Source of the DNA: Microbispora corallina
GTDB taxonomy: Bacteria; Actinomycetota; Actinomycetes; Streptosporangiales; Streptosporangiaceae
Length of the DNA stretch: 64,000 bases
Assembly (NCBI RefSeq): GCF_016863035.1
Contig: NZ_BOOC01000004.1
Location: 1-64,000 of the forward strand
Direction: 5' to 3'
Both the position numbers and the translations under genes were made by a program. This document shows, in pieces, positions 16,938 to 25,034 of the stretch; the stretch's first letter is position 1, and each line of letters starts with the position of its first letter. The notes under the pieces were generated by a model. That model was not told the DNA's origin, made no database searches, and worked only from the letters and a program-made list of their open reading frames with translations.

Positions 16938-18041
16938 ATGGTGTTCACGCGGGCCGACTGGCGGCTGATCATCCTGTGCGTCGCGGCGGCCGCCGGGGCC
17001 GCCGTCACCCGGTTCGCCGGCGGCGGCCCGGTGCTGCCGTTCGTGGTCTCCGGCATCGCGCTGGCCGTGCTCGCCAGCCTGGTCGGACGCAGCGTGGAGG
17101 CCCTCGGCGACCGGCTCGGCGCGGGCGCGACCGGCGTGGTCCAGAGCGCGCTCGGGAACCTGCCCGAGCTGTTCGTGGTGCTGTTCGCGCTGCGCGACGG
17201 CCTCTACGGGGTGGCCAGCGCGTCCATCGTGGGGTCGATCCTGGCCAACGTGCTGCTCGTCCTCGGCCTGGCGTTCGTGGTCGGCGGCGTGCGGCACGGC
17301 CCGCAGCGCTTCGGGGCCGAGTCGGCCCGCACGAACAGCCTCCTGCTGGTGCTCGCGGTCTTCGCGCTGCTCGTCCCGGCGCTGACGGCGGCCCTGCACA
17401 CCCCGGCGGCCGGGCACGAGCGCGGCCTGTCGATCGTGGTGTCGGTGCTGCTGCTCGGGCTGTTCGCGGCGTCCCTGCCCGCGGCGATCCGCCGCCGCTC
17501 CGCGACGCCCTCGGCCGCCGGAACGCCCGGAGCGGCTGCGGGGGAGCCCGAGGCGGCCGCCGCGCCGGGGCACCAGGGCCCGCGGTGGCCGCTCGGCGTC
17601 GCGCTCGCCATGCTGGCCGCCACGGGCGTGGGCGCCGCGTTCGTCTCCGAGTGGTTCGTGGAGGCGCTCCAGCCCGCGATGAACACGCTCGGCATCTCCC
17701 AGGCGTTCGCCGGCCTCGTCATCGTCGCCATCGCGGGCAACGCGGTCGAGAACGTGGTCGGCATCCAGCTCGCCGCCCGCAACCAGGCCGACTTCGCGCT
17801 GTCGGTGATCCTGCAGAGCCCCCTGCAGATCGCCCTCGTCGTCGCCCCGGCCCTGGTGCTGCTGTCGCCTCTGGTCGGGGCCTCGTTCACGCTCGTGCTG
17901 CCGCCCCTGCTGATCGCCGCGCTCGTCATCGCCGTCCTCGTCACCGTCATCGTCGTGCTCGACGGCGAGTCGACGTGGCTGGAGGGCGCCACGCTCATCG
18001 TGCTGTACTGCGTCATCGCCGCCGCCTTCTGGTGGGGCTGA
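16938..18041 (+). CDS. calcium/proton antiporter (CaCA family)
   Basis: The 367-residue integral membrane protein has about eleven hydrophobic segments. It carries the two inverted alpha-repeats of the Ca2+/H+ exchanger family: GVVQSALGNLPELFVVLFAL in the first half and IAGNAVENVVGIQLAARNQ in the second, each with the acidic ion-binding residue. It should export calcium in exchange for protons. The loop between the halves (residues about 190-215) is Ala/Gly/Pro-rich. Start ATG 16938. It is convergent with a MarR-type gene 22 bases away. Confidence 0.9.
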   Translation: MVFTRADWRLIILCVAAAAGAAVTRFAGGGPVLPFVVSGIALAVLASLVGRSVEALGDRLGAGATGVVQSALGNLPELFVVLFALRDGLYGVASASIVGSILANVLLVLGLAFVVGGVRHGPQRFGAESARTNSLLLVLAVFALLVPALTAALHTPAAGHERGLSIVVSVLLLGLFAASLPAAIRRRSATPSAAGTPGAAAGEPEAAAAPGHQGPRWPLGVALAMLAATGVGAAFVSEWFVEALQPAMNTLGISQAFAGLVIVAIAGNAVENVVGIQLAARNQADFALSVILQSPLQIALVVAPALVLLSPLVGASFTLVLPPLLIAALVIAVLVTVIVVLDGESTWLEGATLIVLYCVIAAAFWWG

Positions 18042-18063
18042 CGACGGCGGGGCACGCCCGGCC

Positions 18064-18522
18064 TCAGCCGCGGGCCCGGGGGTCGAGCCCCGTGAGCGCC
18101 TTGCGGGCCAGCGCGTGCAGCGTGCGCCGCTCCTCCTCGTCCAGCGCGGCCAGGACCTCGTCCCGTACGGCTCCCGCGTCGGCGATGGCCGCGTCCAGCG
18201 TGGCCCGCCCCTCGTCCGTCACGGCCACCCGGTAGCGGCGCCGGTCGGAGGGGTCGCGGCGGCGCTCGGCCAGCCGCAGCGGCACCAGCGTGTCCATGAC
18301 CGCGACCAGGTCGCTCGGGTCGATGCCCAGCCGCTCGCCCAGCTCCCGCTGCGACGCCGGGCCGTAGTCGCGCAGCGCGGCGAGCACGGCGAAGTCCCAC
18401 AGCCCGAGGCCGTGCTCCCGGAGCCGTTCGCCCATCCGCCGCCGCCCGGCCACGCCCACCTTCGACAGCAGGAACGCCGTGACGCCGAGCAGGGACGGAG
18501 GCAGTTGCGGCACGTCGCTCAT
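18064..18522 (-). CDS. MarR-family transcriptional regulator
   Basis: The 152-residue winged-helix protein shows the MarR pattern: LWDFAVLAALRDYGPASQRE, LGERLGIDPSDLVAVMDTLV (recognition helix), AERRRDPSDRRRYRVAVTDEG (wing). I chose ATG 18522; ATG 18540 is an in-frame alternative, and neither has a strong ribosome site. It is divergent from a glyoxalase-like gene, with a perfect inverted repeat between them, so it probably represses that gene and itself. Confidence 0.85.
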   Translation of the reverse strand: MSDVPQLPPSLLGVTAFLLSKVGVAGRRRMGERLREHGLGLWDFAVLAALRDYGPASQRELGERLGIDPSDLVAVMDTLVPLRLAERRRDPSDRRRYRVAVTDEGRATLDAAIADAGAVRDEVLAALDEEERRTLHALARKALTGLDPRARG

Positions 18523-18549
18523 CCCGGCAGGATAGGGCATGGCCAATAG

Positions 18550-18563
18550 TTGGTGAACACCAA
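18550..18563. promoter_or_regulatory. MarR-type operator (TTGGTG-AA-CACCAA)
   Basis: A perfect inverted repeat with 6-base arms and a 2-base centre lies in the gap between the divergent MarR and glyoxalase-like genes, directly before the ribosome site of the latter. Assignment to this MarR is by position. Confidence 0.6.
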
Positions 18564-18573
18564 GGATTTTGTC

Positions 18574-18969
18574 ATGGACACTCTGTACCCCCGGGTCCTC
18601 GCGACCCGGTTCTCCGACTGCTTCCGCTTCTACGACGGCCTGCTCACCGAGGTCGCCGGCGCGCGCCTGGTGAAGGGCGCCGCGGACGGGACGTACGCCA
18701 ACTGGGACCGCGGGCCGGAGGCCGTGCTCGCCCTGGTGGACCGGTCGCTGCTGGCACGGGTGACCGGGATGGCCCTCGGCGGAGGAGACGGCGACGGGGC
18801 CATGCTGGTCCTCACCGTGGACGACGTCGAGCGGGCCGCCGAGGTGGCCGCGGCGCACGGCGGGCAGGTGGTCGTGCCCCCCGGCGACCGGCCGGAATGG
18901 GGGCCGACCTGCCGCACCGCCCACCTGCGCGACCCCGACGGCAACCTGCTGGAACTCCAGTCGTACTAG
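18574..18969 (+). CDS. VOC/glyoxalase-superfamily protein
   Basis: The 131-residue protein is a single vicinal-oxygen-chelate domain pair: LYPRVLATRFSDCFRFYDGL at the start and RTAHLRDPDGNLLELQSY at the end, the latter with the usual metal-binding Glu. These proteins include glyoxalases, dioxygenases and antibiotic-binding proteins; the substrate here is unknown. Start ATG 18574 is preceded by CAAGGA at a good distance. It is divergent from a MarR regulator, the usual layout for an inducible detoxification gene. Its stop codon overlaps the stop of the convergent hydrolase. Confidence 0.82.
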   Translation: MDTLYPRVLATRFSDCFRFYDGLLTEVAGARLVKGAADGTYANWDRGPEAVLALVDRSLLARVTGMALGGGDGDGAMLVLTVDDVERAAEVAAAHGGQVVVPPGDRPEWGPTCRTAHLRDPDGNLLELQSY

Positions 18970-19934
18970 GGCCTGCGCGGAGTCGTACGGTGAAGGGCTG
19001 ACGGCCGGCTTCCCCCGGCCGGCGCCCTCGCCGGGCCCGGGACGCGGACATGCTGGGTGAGGAAGAGGGCCGCGCGGTCCAGTGCCTCGTCGGCCTCGTC
19101 GAGGACGCCGGCGAACGACTGGAACACGTGGGGGACGTCGGCGGTGACGTCCAGGACGACGTCCACTCCGGCGGCTCTGGCGCGTTCGGCCATGCGCGTG
19201 GAGTCGTCCAGGAGCACTTCGTTGGTGCCGGCCTGCAGGAGCATCGGCGGGAAACCGGTCAGGTCGGCGAGGACGGCCGGGCTGAGCAGAGGGTGGGCCG
19301 GATCCTGCCCCGCGAGGTACATGCGTCCGGTGTGTTCCAGGGTCTCGCGCGTGAAGAAGGGGTCGAGACCGGCTTTGGTGTCCATGCTCCCGCCCGTCCG
19401 TGTGGCGTCGAGTCCGGGGGAGAACGCCACGATCGCCGCGGGCGTCGGAAGGCCCGCGTCGCGAGCGGCAAGGCAGGCGGTGACGGTGAGGCCGCCGCCG
19501 GCGGAGTCCCCGGCGAACGCGACGGCGGACGGGTCCTCGCCGCCATCGAGCAGCGCGCGGTAGGCGCTCAGCGCGTCGTCGATCGCGGCCGGGAACGGGT
19601 GCTCGGGGGCGAGCCGGTAGGCCGGCGAGAAGGCGCGGAACCCGGTCCTGGCCACCAGGTTCCCCGTCAGCGACAGCGCCGTCTCAGGTGAACCGAACAC
19701 GTAGCCGCCGCCGTGGAAGTACAGGATCGTCCCGCCGCGCGGGCCGCCATCCGGTTCGACGAGCAGTGCGGGATGGGGGCCGAGCGTCGTGGCCGAGGTG
19801 CGGATCCCGTCCGGGACGATCATCTGGGCCATCATCGCCCTGAATCCGGCCCGGAGCTCCTCAACCGGTCGAGGGCCCTCGGGCCGGGGCTGCCGCAGCA
19901 TCGCGTCGATCATCGCACGCTGTTCCCTGCTCAT
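18966..19934 (-). CDS. alpha/beta hydrolase, hormone-sensitive-lipase type
   Basis: The product of about 322 residues is an esterase of family IV. It has the oxyanion motif YFHGGGYVFGS, the nucleophile elbow FAGDSAGGG (Ser), the acid region LLQAGTNEVLLDDS and the His in DVPHVFQSF. It should cleave short acyl esters. Start ATG 19934 fits the ribosome site GGGAG better than the overlapping GTG 19937. It is divergent from a MarR gene whose operator covers the shared promoter region. Confidence 0.88.
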   Translation of the reverse strand: MSREQRAMIDAMLRQPRPEGPRPVEELRAGFRAMMAQMIVPDGIRTSATTLGPHPALLVEPDGGPRGGTILYFHGGGYVFGSPETALSLTGNLVARTGFRAFSPAYRLAPEHPFPAAIDDALSAYRALLDGGEDPSAVAFAGDSAGGGLTVTACLAARDAGLPTPAAIVAFSPGLDATRTGGSMDTKAGLDPFFTRETLEHTGRMYLAGQDPAHPLLSPAVLADLTGFPPMLLQAGTNEVLLDDSTRMAERARAAGVDVVLDVTADVPHVFQSFAGVLDEADEALDRAALFLTQHVRVPGPARAPAGGSRPSALHRTTPRRP

Positions 19935-19962
19935 CACTGCTCCCGTCGTAAGTAGATGCCGC

Positions 19963-19985
19963 TACACTATATGCCGTGGCATATA
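19963..19985. promoter_or_regulatory. divergent promoters with MarR operator TATATGCC-GT-GGCATATA
   Basis: A perfect 18-base palindrome at 19968-19985 (8-base arms, 2-base centre) contains the GTG start codon (19976) of the MarR gene at its centre. A -10-like TACACT (19963-19968) seven bases before that GTG suggests a leaderless transcript. On the other strand TATAGT (19971-19966) can serve the hydrolase. A protein on the palindrome would block both. Confidence 0.7.
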
Positions 19986-20452
19986 AATCGAACGACGTGA
20001 CCGGCGATCTCATGGGCCTGTTCGCCGACCTCGTCCGGTGCGAGACGCGTCTGTACAACGCCCTCAACGACCGCCTGCGCGAACGGCACGGGATCGTCGC
20101 GTCGCAGTTCGAGTTCCTGCGCCACCTCCGCGACCATCCCGGGTCCCGGGTGGCGGACCTCGCCGCCGAGTTCGCGGTCGGCATCGGCGCGACCAGCAAG
20201 GGCGTCGACCGTCTGGAGAAGCAGGGATGGGTCCTCCGGCAGCCGAATCCATCGGATCGCCGCTCGTCGCTGCTGGCCCTGACCGGCGCGGGATCGACGC
20301 TGGTCGACGCGGCGGAGGCCACCTTCGCCGAGCGGCTGACCGAGCTGATCGGCGACACTCTCGACGTGTCCGCGATGCCGGCTGTCGCGCGGGCCCTCTC
20401 GGGGCTTCGCTCCGTGCTGGAACGCGACCAGATCGGCATGCCCACAGGCTGA
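19976..20452 (+). CDS. MarR-family transcriptional regulator
   Basis: The 158-residue protein has a MarR winged helix: IVASQFEFLRHLRDHPGSRV, LAAEFAVGIGATSKGVDRLE (recognition) and LRQPNPSDRRSSLLALTGAG (wing). Start GTG 19976 lies inside the operator palindrome and has no ribosome site, so the message is probably leaderless. It likely represses itself and the divergent esterase gene, and may respond to the esterase's substrate or product. Confidence 0.88.
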   Translation: MAYKSNDVTGDLMGLFADLVRCETRLYNALNDRLRERHGIVASQFEFLRHLRDHPGSRVADLAAEFAVGIGATSKGVDRLEKQGWVLRQPNPSDRRSSLLALTGAGSTLVDAAEATFAERLTELIGDTLDVSAMPAVARALSGLRSVLERDQIGMPTG

Positions 20453-20648
20453 CCCGCGTACGCGAACCGGCTGCCCCCACGACCATCGCCGGGCAGCGCC
20501 GGCCCCCAGCTGCGGGACGGCTTGCAGCGGGCTTGCACGGCGGCGGGCAAGCGGGGATCAAGGGGGCTGCAGGCGGGGGCGCCTATCACTGAGGTGCACG
20601 GCCCCGGCGGCACACGGCCAGACGGGGAACCACACACAGGAGACCCCA
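20453..20648 (+). promoter_or_regulatory. leader of the secreted repeat protein gene
   Basis: No gene is visible. The stretch holds a GCTTGC/GCAAGC inverted repeat (20531-20552) and ends with ACACACAGGAG, the ribosome site of the next gene. I could not pick a confident promoter. Confidence 0.35.
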
Positions 20649-21371
20649 ATGAAGCGCACCCTTCTCGGTCTGGCCGCCGCCGCGATCGCGGGCCTCGGCG
20701 TCACCGTCCCCGCCACGCTCATGGCCGGCCCCGCCTCCGCCACCGGCGACTTCGGCCCCGACACCTGCCTGCAGGGCTACGTCTGGCGCGAGGCCCGCAC
20801 CGGCGACGTCGTCTGCGTCACCTCCGCGGTCCGGGCCCAGGCCGCCGCCGACAACAGCGTCCGCGCGAGCCGCTGGACCTCCGGCCCGTTCGGCCCGCAC
20901 ACCTGCGTCAACGGCTACGTCTGGCGCGAGGCCTTCACCGGCGACGACGTCTGCGTGCTCCCGTCGGTGCGCAGCCAGGCGCTGTCCGACAACGCCCGGG
21001 CGGCCGACCGCAAGGTCTCGGCCCGCCTGTGGATCTCCAAGTACACGATCCCGCCGCACGACAACGGCGACGGCACCTCCACCAGCACCTCGGTGGACGA
21101 CATCCCGCGGCTCAAGCTGAACGGCGACCACTACAACTTCAGCCAGGTCCGGCTCTACATCCGCTACAACACGGGCCGCCTGTTCTGGAGCGGCTCGGTC
21201 ACCGCCTCGGCCCACGCCGGGTTCGCCGGCGGCAGCTTCGGCAAGAAGACCGGCGTCTTCGACTGCACCGCCCCCGGCCGTCCCGCGAACGGCTACGCGC
21301 AGGCGTACGACGTGATCTCCGGCCGCTGGTCGGCGCGCGTCCCGGTCCGCGTCGGCTGCGCCGTCCTCTGA
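20649..21371 (+). CDS. secreted protein with two Cys-containing repeats
   Basis: The 240-residue product has a clear signal peptide (MKRTLLGLAAAAIAGLGV to ASA near residue 31). Two similar 45-residue units follow: GPDTCLQGYVWREARTGD..VCV and GPHTCVNGYVWREAFTGDDVCV, each ending in a VR.Q...DN.....R pattern and each with two Cys that could form a disulfide. The C-terminal half (residues about 125-240) is a separate domain with WISKYTIPPHDNGDGTS and two further Cys. I know the repeat type from secreted actinomycete proteins of unknown role. It is followed by a strong terminator, so it is a single-gene unit. Confidence 0.75.
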   Translation: MKRTLLGLAAAAIAGLGVTVPATLMAGPASATGDFGPDTCLQGYVWREARTGDVVCVTSAVRAQAAADNSVRASRWTSGPFGPHTCVNGYVWREAFTGDDVCVLPSVRSQALSDNARAADRKVSARLWISKYTIPPHDNGDGTSTSTSVDDIPRLKLNGDHYNFSQVRLYIRYNTGRLFWSGSVTASAHAGFAGGSFGKKTGVFDCTAPGRPANGYAQAYDVISGRWSARVPVRVGCAVL

Positions 21372-21417
21372 CCGCCCGCACAGACGGCCGCGACGTCCTC
21401 GGCCGCTCACATAGATG

Positions 21418-21449
21418 GAGGGACCGGTCCCCACGGGGGCCGGTCCCTC
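21418..21449 (+). terminator. terminator after the secreted repeat protein
   Basis: GAGGGACCGGTCCCC (21418-21432) pairs with GGGGCCGGTCCCTC (to 21449) over a short loop, followed by GTCCTTTCTG. Confidence 0.8.
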
Positions 21450-21598
21450 GTCCTTTCTGCGGTTTTCGACCATGTTCGACGCCGGATGTTCCAAAGGTCA
21501 TCTCGGGGGTAGTCGCTGCCGGTGCGGCACCGCCGACGCCGCCGGACCGCGACCCGGCGACGTCGGCGGTGCCCTCCCCCCGACGATGTGAGGACGAC

Positions 21599-22594
21599 AT
21601 GGGAACCGCGACAACGGTGCCGGAGACCCGGAGGATGAGCGGCGACGAGCTCTCCGCGGACGACGCCTACGCATCCATCAAGCGGTACGGCGGCTGGCAC
21701 CTCATCCGCGACTCGTACATCCGGTTCCGCTACGGCGACGGCGTCAGCCACGCCCGGGCGCTGGCGTTCCAGATATGCCTGGCGATCATCCCCGGCGCCA
21801 TCGCCATCGTGGGCCTCAGCTCGGTGCTGCACCAGGAAAGCCTGGGACGGCTCCTGGAGCTGACCCTGCGCCGCCTGACACCCGGAGCCGGTTCACAGGT
21901 GATCCGGGAGACGCTGTCGCAGAGCCATCGCTCGGGCGCGGGGGAGTCCCTCGCCCTCTGGTTCGGCCTGCTGACCGCCCTGGTGTCGCTGACCACGGCG
22001 ATGGCGCAGTTCGAGCGCGGCGCCAACCGCATCTACGGCATCGAGCGCGACCGGCCGTTCAAGCAGAAGTACGGCAACGCCCTGCTGATGGCGGTGACGG
22101 CGGGCGTCCTGATGAGCGTCGGCTTCGTCGTCCTGGTGGGCGGCGGGGCCGTCGGGGAGGCGGCGGCCAAGGTCTACGGCTGGAGCCAGACGACCGAGGC
22201 GGTCTTCGGCTGGCTGCGGTGGCCGGTCGGCTTCCTGCTCGCCGTCCTGTCGATCTCGGTGCTGTTCCGCTCCTCGCCGCGGCGCCGCCAGCCCGGCCAC
22301 ACCTGGCTCGCCGTCGGCGCCACCGTGGCCGTCCTGCTGTGGATGCTGCTCACCTGGCTGCTCGCCCTCTACACCGCGAGCAGCGGCACGTTCGGCGCGA
22401 CGTACGGCCCGCTGACGGCCGTCATGGCGCTGCTGCTGTGGTCGTTCCTCAGCTCGATGGCGCTGCTGCTCGGCCTCTCGTTCGCCGCGCAACTGGAGGC
22501 CTGCCGGGCGGGGCTGGACGAGCCGGTCACGCCCGATCCGGGGTCGGGCCCCACCGCCCGCGAGGACCGCCGGCAGGTGGTGACGGCCCGGTGA
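21599..22594 (+). CDS. YihY/BrkB-family inner membrane protein
   Basis: The 331-residue protein has six hydrophobic segments in the pattern of the YihY (UPF0761, formerly RNase BN/BrkB) family. Typical residues include YGDGVSHARALAFQICLAIIPG at the first segment, FERGANRIYGIERDRPF in the loop, and FGATYGPLTAVMALLLWSFL near the end. The function is unknown; a transport or stress role is often guessed. ATG 21599 is preceded by GTGAGGA. The stop overlaps the GTG of the following PAP2 gene (GTGA), so the two are translationally coupled, and a second PAP2 gene follows, forming a three-gene membrane operon. Confidence 0.85.
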   Translation: MGTATTVPETRRMSGDELSADDAYASIKRYGGWHLIRDSYIRFRYGDGVSHARALAFQICLAIIPGAIAIVGLSSVLHQESLGRLLELTLRRLTPGAGSQVIRETLSQSHRSGAGESLALWFGLLTALVSLTTAMAQFERGANRIYGIERDRPFKQKYGNALLMAVTAGVLMSVGFVVLVGGGAVGEAAAKVYGWSQTTEAVFGWLRWPVGFLLAVLSISVLFRSSPRRRQPGHTWLAVGATVAVLLWMLLTWLLALYTASSGTFGATYGPLTAVMALLLWSFLSSMALLLGLSFAAQLEACRAGLDEPVTPDPGSGPTAREDRRQVVTAR

Positions 22595-23361
22595 ACGACT
22601 GGCTGCGCAGGCGCTTCGACCCTGAGCGGCGGCTCGGGCTGCGGCTGACGGTGGCGAGCGGCGCGCTGGCGCTGGTGGCGGTGCCGTTCATGCTGCTGCT
22701 GGTGCTCGTCAAGACGGCGTCCGAGCCGCTGAACCGGATCGACCAGGGCGCCGCGGAGAGGCTGCACGCCCAGGCCGTCGCCCACCCGTCGTTCGCCCGG
22801 GCGATGGAGCTGGTCAGCGACGTGTTCGGCCCGTTGACCTGGCGGATAGCGGTCGGCGCGGCGGTGGCCTGGCTGCTGTACCGCCGGGCCTACCACCTGG
22901 CGCTGTGGGCCGCCACCACGATCACCGTGGGGGGCCTGCTCGGCCTGGCCGTCAAGGTGGTCGTGGCCCGCGCGCGCCCGCACCTGCCGGACCCCGTCGC
23001 GCTCGCGCCGGGCGCCTCGTTCCCGTCCGGGCACACGGTGAACGCCACGCTGGGCGCCGGGATCCTGCTGCTGCTCGCGCTGCCCCTGGTGCGGGAGCGG
23101 GGCAGGGCCGTCGTCTGGGCGCTCGCCGTGCTGATCCCGCTGGCCGTGGGCTTCAGCCGGATCGCGCTCGGCGTGCACTGGTTCAGCGACGTGGTCGCCG
23201 GGCTCGTGCTGGGGGTCGCCGTCGTGGCGGCGACGTCGGCCGCGTTCGAGACGTGGCGCAGAGACGTGGGCCGCCGGCCGGTCGAGCCGTACAAGGAGGG
23301 CGTCGGCCGTGAGGCGCGCCGGGATCTGCTACCTGAAGGAGGAGATCGGATTGGCCGGTGA
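22591..23361 (+). CDS. PAP2-family phosphatase (membrane)
   Basis: The 256-residue protein has six hydrophobic stretches and the three phosphatase motifs: KVVVARARPHLPD (motif 1), SFPSGHTVNA (motif 2) and SRIALGVHWFSDV (motif 3), with the catalytic His present. It probably removes phosphate from a lipid such as phosphatidic acid or an isoprenyl diphosphate at the outer face of the membrane. GTG 22591 overlaps the previous stop. Its 3' end overlaps the start of a second, different PAP2 gene. Confidence 0.88.
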   Translation: MNDWLRRRFDPERRLGLRLTVASGALALVAVPFMLLLVLVKTASEPLNRIDQGAAERLHAQAVAHPSFARAMELVSDVFGPLTWRIAVGAAVAWLLYRRAYHLALWAATTITVGGLLGLAVKVVVARARPHLPDPVALAPGASFPSGHTVNATLGAGILLLLALPLVRERGRAVVWALAVLIPLAVGFSRIALGVHWFSDVVAGLVLGVAVVAATSAAFETWRRDVGRRPVEPYKEGVGREARRDLLPEGGDRIGR

Positions 23362-24115
23362 TCGTGAGCTCGTCCGGGACGATCAGGCCCCGCCCGGGGT
23401 CGTGGCCGGGCAGGCCGCGCGGCGGGTGCTGCTGCCGCTCGTGGTGATGGCCCTGGTGACGCTGGGACTGGGGTTGCTGATCACCCGGGTCCTCGGGCAC
23501 TCCGCGCTCATCGCGGGAGACGAGGCGTTCAGCCGGGAGGTCGCGCAGGAGCGCACCCCGTTCTGGAACCAGCTGACCCACTACGGCTCGATGCTCTCCG
23601 ACACGCCGGTGATCATCGTGCTCACCGCCGTCGCGGTGATCGTCTTCCGGCTGGTCTTCCGCCGCTGGCGCGAGGGGGTCTTCCTCGTCCTGGTGGTCTG
23701 CGCCCAGTCGGCGATCTTCCTGCTGGCCACCGTGTTCGCGCAGCGGCCGCGGCCGCACGTGCCGCACCTGGACCCGGCGCCCCCCACGTCCAGCTACCCG
23801 TCCGGGCACACCAGCGCCGCCGTCGCGTTCTACTGCGGGGTCGCCCTGGTGCTCACCCTGCACACGTACCGGCACGCGATCCTCAACGCGGTGTGGTGGC
23901 TGCTCGGCGCGGGCGCGCCGCTGACGGTCGGGGCGTCGCGGATCTACCGCGGCATGCACCACCTGACCGACGTCGGCTGGGGCCTCGTGCTCGGCGTCTT
24001 CTGCCTCATCGTGGTCGGGCAGGCGATCCTGCTCCGGCCGATCCCCGCCCTCTCGTGGCGGGCACGCCGCACCCCGGTCGTCGAGAGTCCCAGGGCCGGG
24101 GCCGCCGCCCGCTGA
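23309..24115 (+). CDS. second PAP2-family phosphatase (membrane)
   Basis: The 268-residue protein carries FAQRPRPHVPH, SSYPSGHTSA and SRIYRGMHHLTDV, the three PAP2 motifs, and several membrane helices. There are two credible starts, each behind a near-perfect AAGGAGG: GTG 23309 (ribosome site 23293-23299) and TTG 23351 (ribosome site 23336-23342). Both lie inside the preceding gene, so translation is probably coupled. It is only distantly similar to its neighbour, suggesting different lipid substrates rather than a recent duplication. A strong hairpin follows. Confidence 0.87.
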   Translation: MRRAGICYLKEEIGLAGDRELVRDDQAPPGVVAGQAARRVLLPLVVMALVTLGLGLLITRVLGHSALIAGDEAFSREVAQERTPFWNQLTHYGSMLSDTPVIIVLTAVAVIVFRLVFRRWREGVFLVLVVCAQSAIFLLATVFAQRPRPHVPHLDPAPPTSSYPSGHTSAAVAFYCGVALVLTLHTYRHAILNAVWWLLGAGAPLTVGASRIYRGMHHLTDVGWGLVLGVFCLIVVGQAILLRPIPALSWRARRTPVVESPRAGAAAR

Positions 24116-24131
24116 CGCCTCGCCGCATCAC

Positions 24132-24170
24132 CGTCCGCCGCGCACGACCCGAAGGGTGGCGCGGCGGACG
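24132..24170. terminator. hairpin between convergent PAP2 and hypothetical gene
   Basis: CGTCCGCCGCGC (24132-24143) and GCGCGGCGGACG (24159-24170) are perfect 12-base arms around a 15-base loop. Confidence 0.7.
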
Positions 24171-24188
24171 CGTGTCCGGGCGCGTCGT

Positions 24189-24227
24189 CAGACGGCCAGA
24201 CGGCCAGACGGCCAGACGGCCAGACGG
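24189..24227. repeat. 8-base tandem repeat CAGACGGC, nearly five copies
   Basis: Four complete copies and a seven-base partial copy of CAGACGGC lie directly before the stop codon of the minus-strand gene that ends at 24229. It is a simple repeat, probably length-variable. Confidence 0.9.
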
Positions 24228-24228
24228 G

Positions 24229-24924
24229 TCAGGCGGTCGGGCTGCCGGTGAGGCGGCAGGCGTCGGCCCAGCGCGCCGCGTCGACGGCGGGCTCCGCGTC
24301 CGCCGGGTGGACCAGCGTCCGGCAGTCCTCGACGGCGCCGGCCAGCAGGTCGCGCAGCAACGGGTCCGGGTCGGGCACGCACGCCTGCGCGATCCCCCGT
24401 ACGGCGAGCTGCACCGTGTTGGGCGCGGCGTACCGGCGGAAGCCCTTCGCGGAGATCCGCACGCCCCGGCCGAACGTGTACGCCCAGCGGGCCGCGTCGG
24501 GCACCTGCGCCAGCGCCTCCCGGCTGCGCTCCTCCAGCCGCACCGGCCGGTCGTCGAGCTGCGCGAGCACGTGCTCGGCCGACAGGATCGACACGGCCAT
24601 GGCGAGCTGGCGCTCGTGCGCGACCACCGGCAGCGACTCGGTGGCGCAGCGCAGCGCGATCCGGACGTCGATCCGCGGGTCGTCGCCGGTCAGCCCGATC
24701 ACGGACGGGATCAGCGCGGCCAGCCGATGCCGGGCGGCGTCCGTCGTGTGGTCGTTGACGAGGCGGGCGAGCCCGGCGAGCAGCGGGTGCGTGCACGCGG
24801 GGTGGTCGCTCCACCGCTCACCGGCGAGGTAGGACGCGAACTCCATGAAGCAGGCACCCTTGCTGGGGTTGCGATGCTTGCCGCGCGAGAGCATCGGCAT
24901 TGCCTGAGGCGTGTGACCGTGCAC
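24229..24924 (-). CDS. conserved actinomycete protein of unknown function
   Basis: The 231-residue soluble protein contains MLSRGKHRNPSKGACFMEFA and LAGERWSDHPACTHPLLAGL near its N-terminus, and later ARWAYTFGRGVRISAKGFRR. I recognise these as conserved among filamentous actinomycetes, but no function is known to me. It is helical with no membrane segment. Start GTG 24924 follows GGTGGAG at the right distance; ATG 24900 and ATG 24894 are alternatives. The 8-base tandem repeat lies directly downstream. Confidence 0.7.
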   Translation of the reverse strand: MHGHTPQAMPMLSRGKHRNPSKGACFMEFASYLAGERWSDHPACTHPLLAGLARLVNDHTTDAARHRLAALIPSVIGLTGDDPRIDVRIALRCATESLPVVAHERQLAMAVSILSAEHVLAQLDDRPVRLEERSREALAQVPDAARWAYTFGRGVRISAKGFRRYAAPNTVQLAVRGIAQACVPDPDPLLRDLLAGAVEDCRTLVHPADAEPAVDAARWADACRLTGSPTA

Positions 24925-25034
24925 GAGCTACTCCACCAGAATCGCCCATCATGTCTCATTCCAGTGTGCGCTCACCGAGGGGCGTTGAGAAGAACCCCCC
25001 ACGATACTGGTCGCCTATCGCCTGAACCGCCCCG

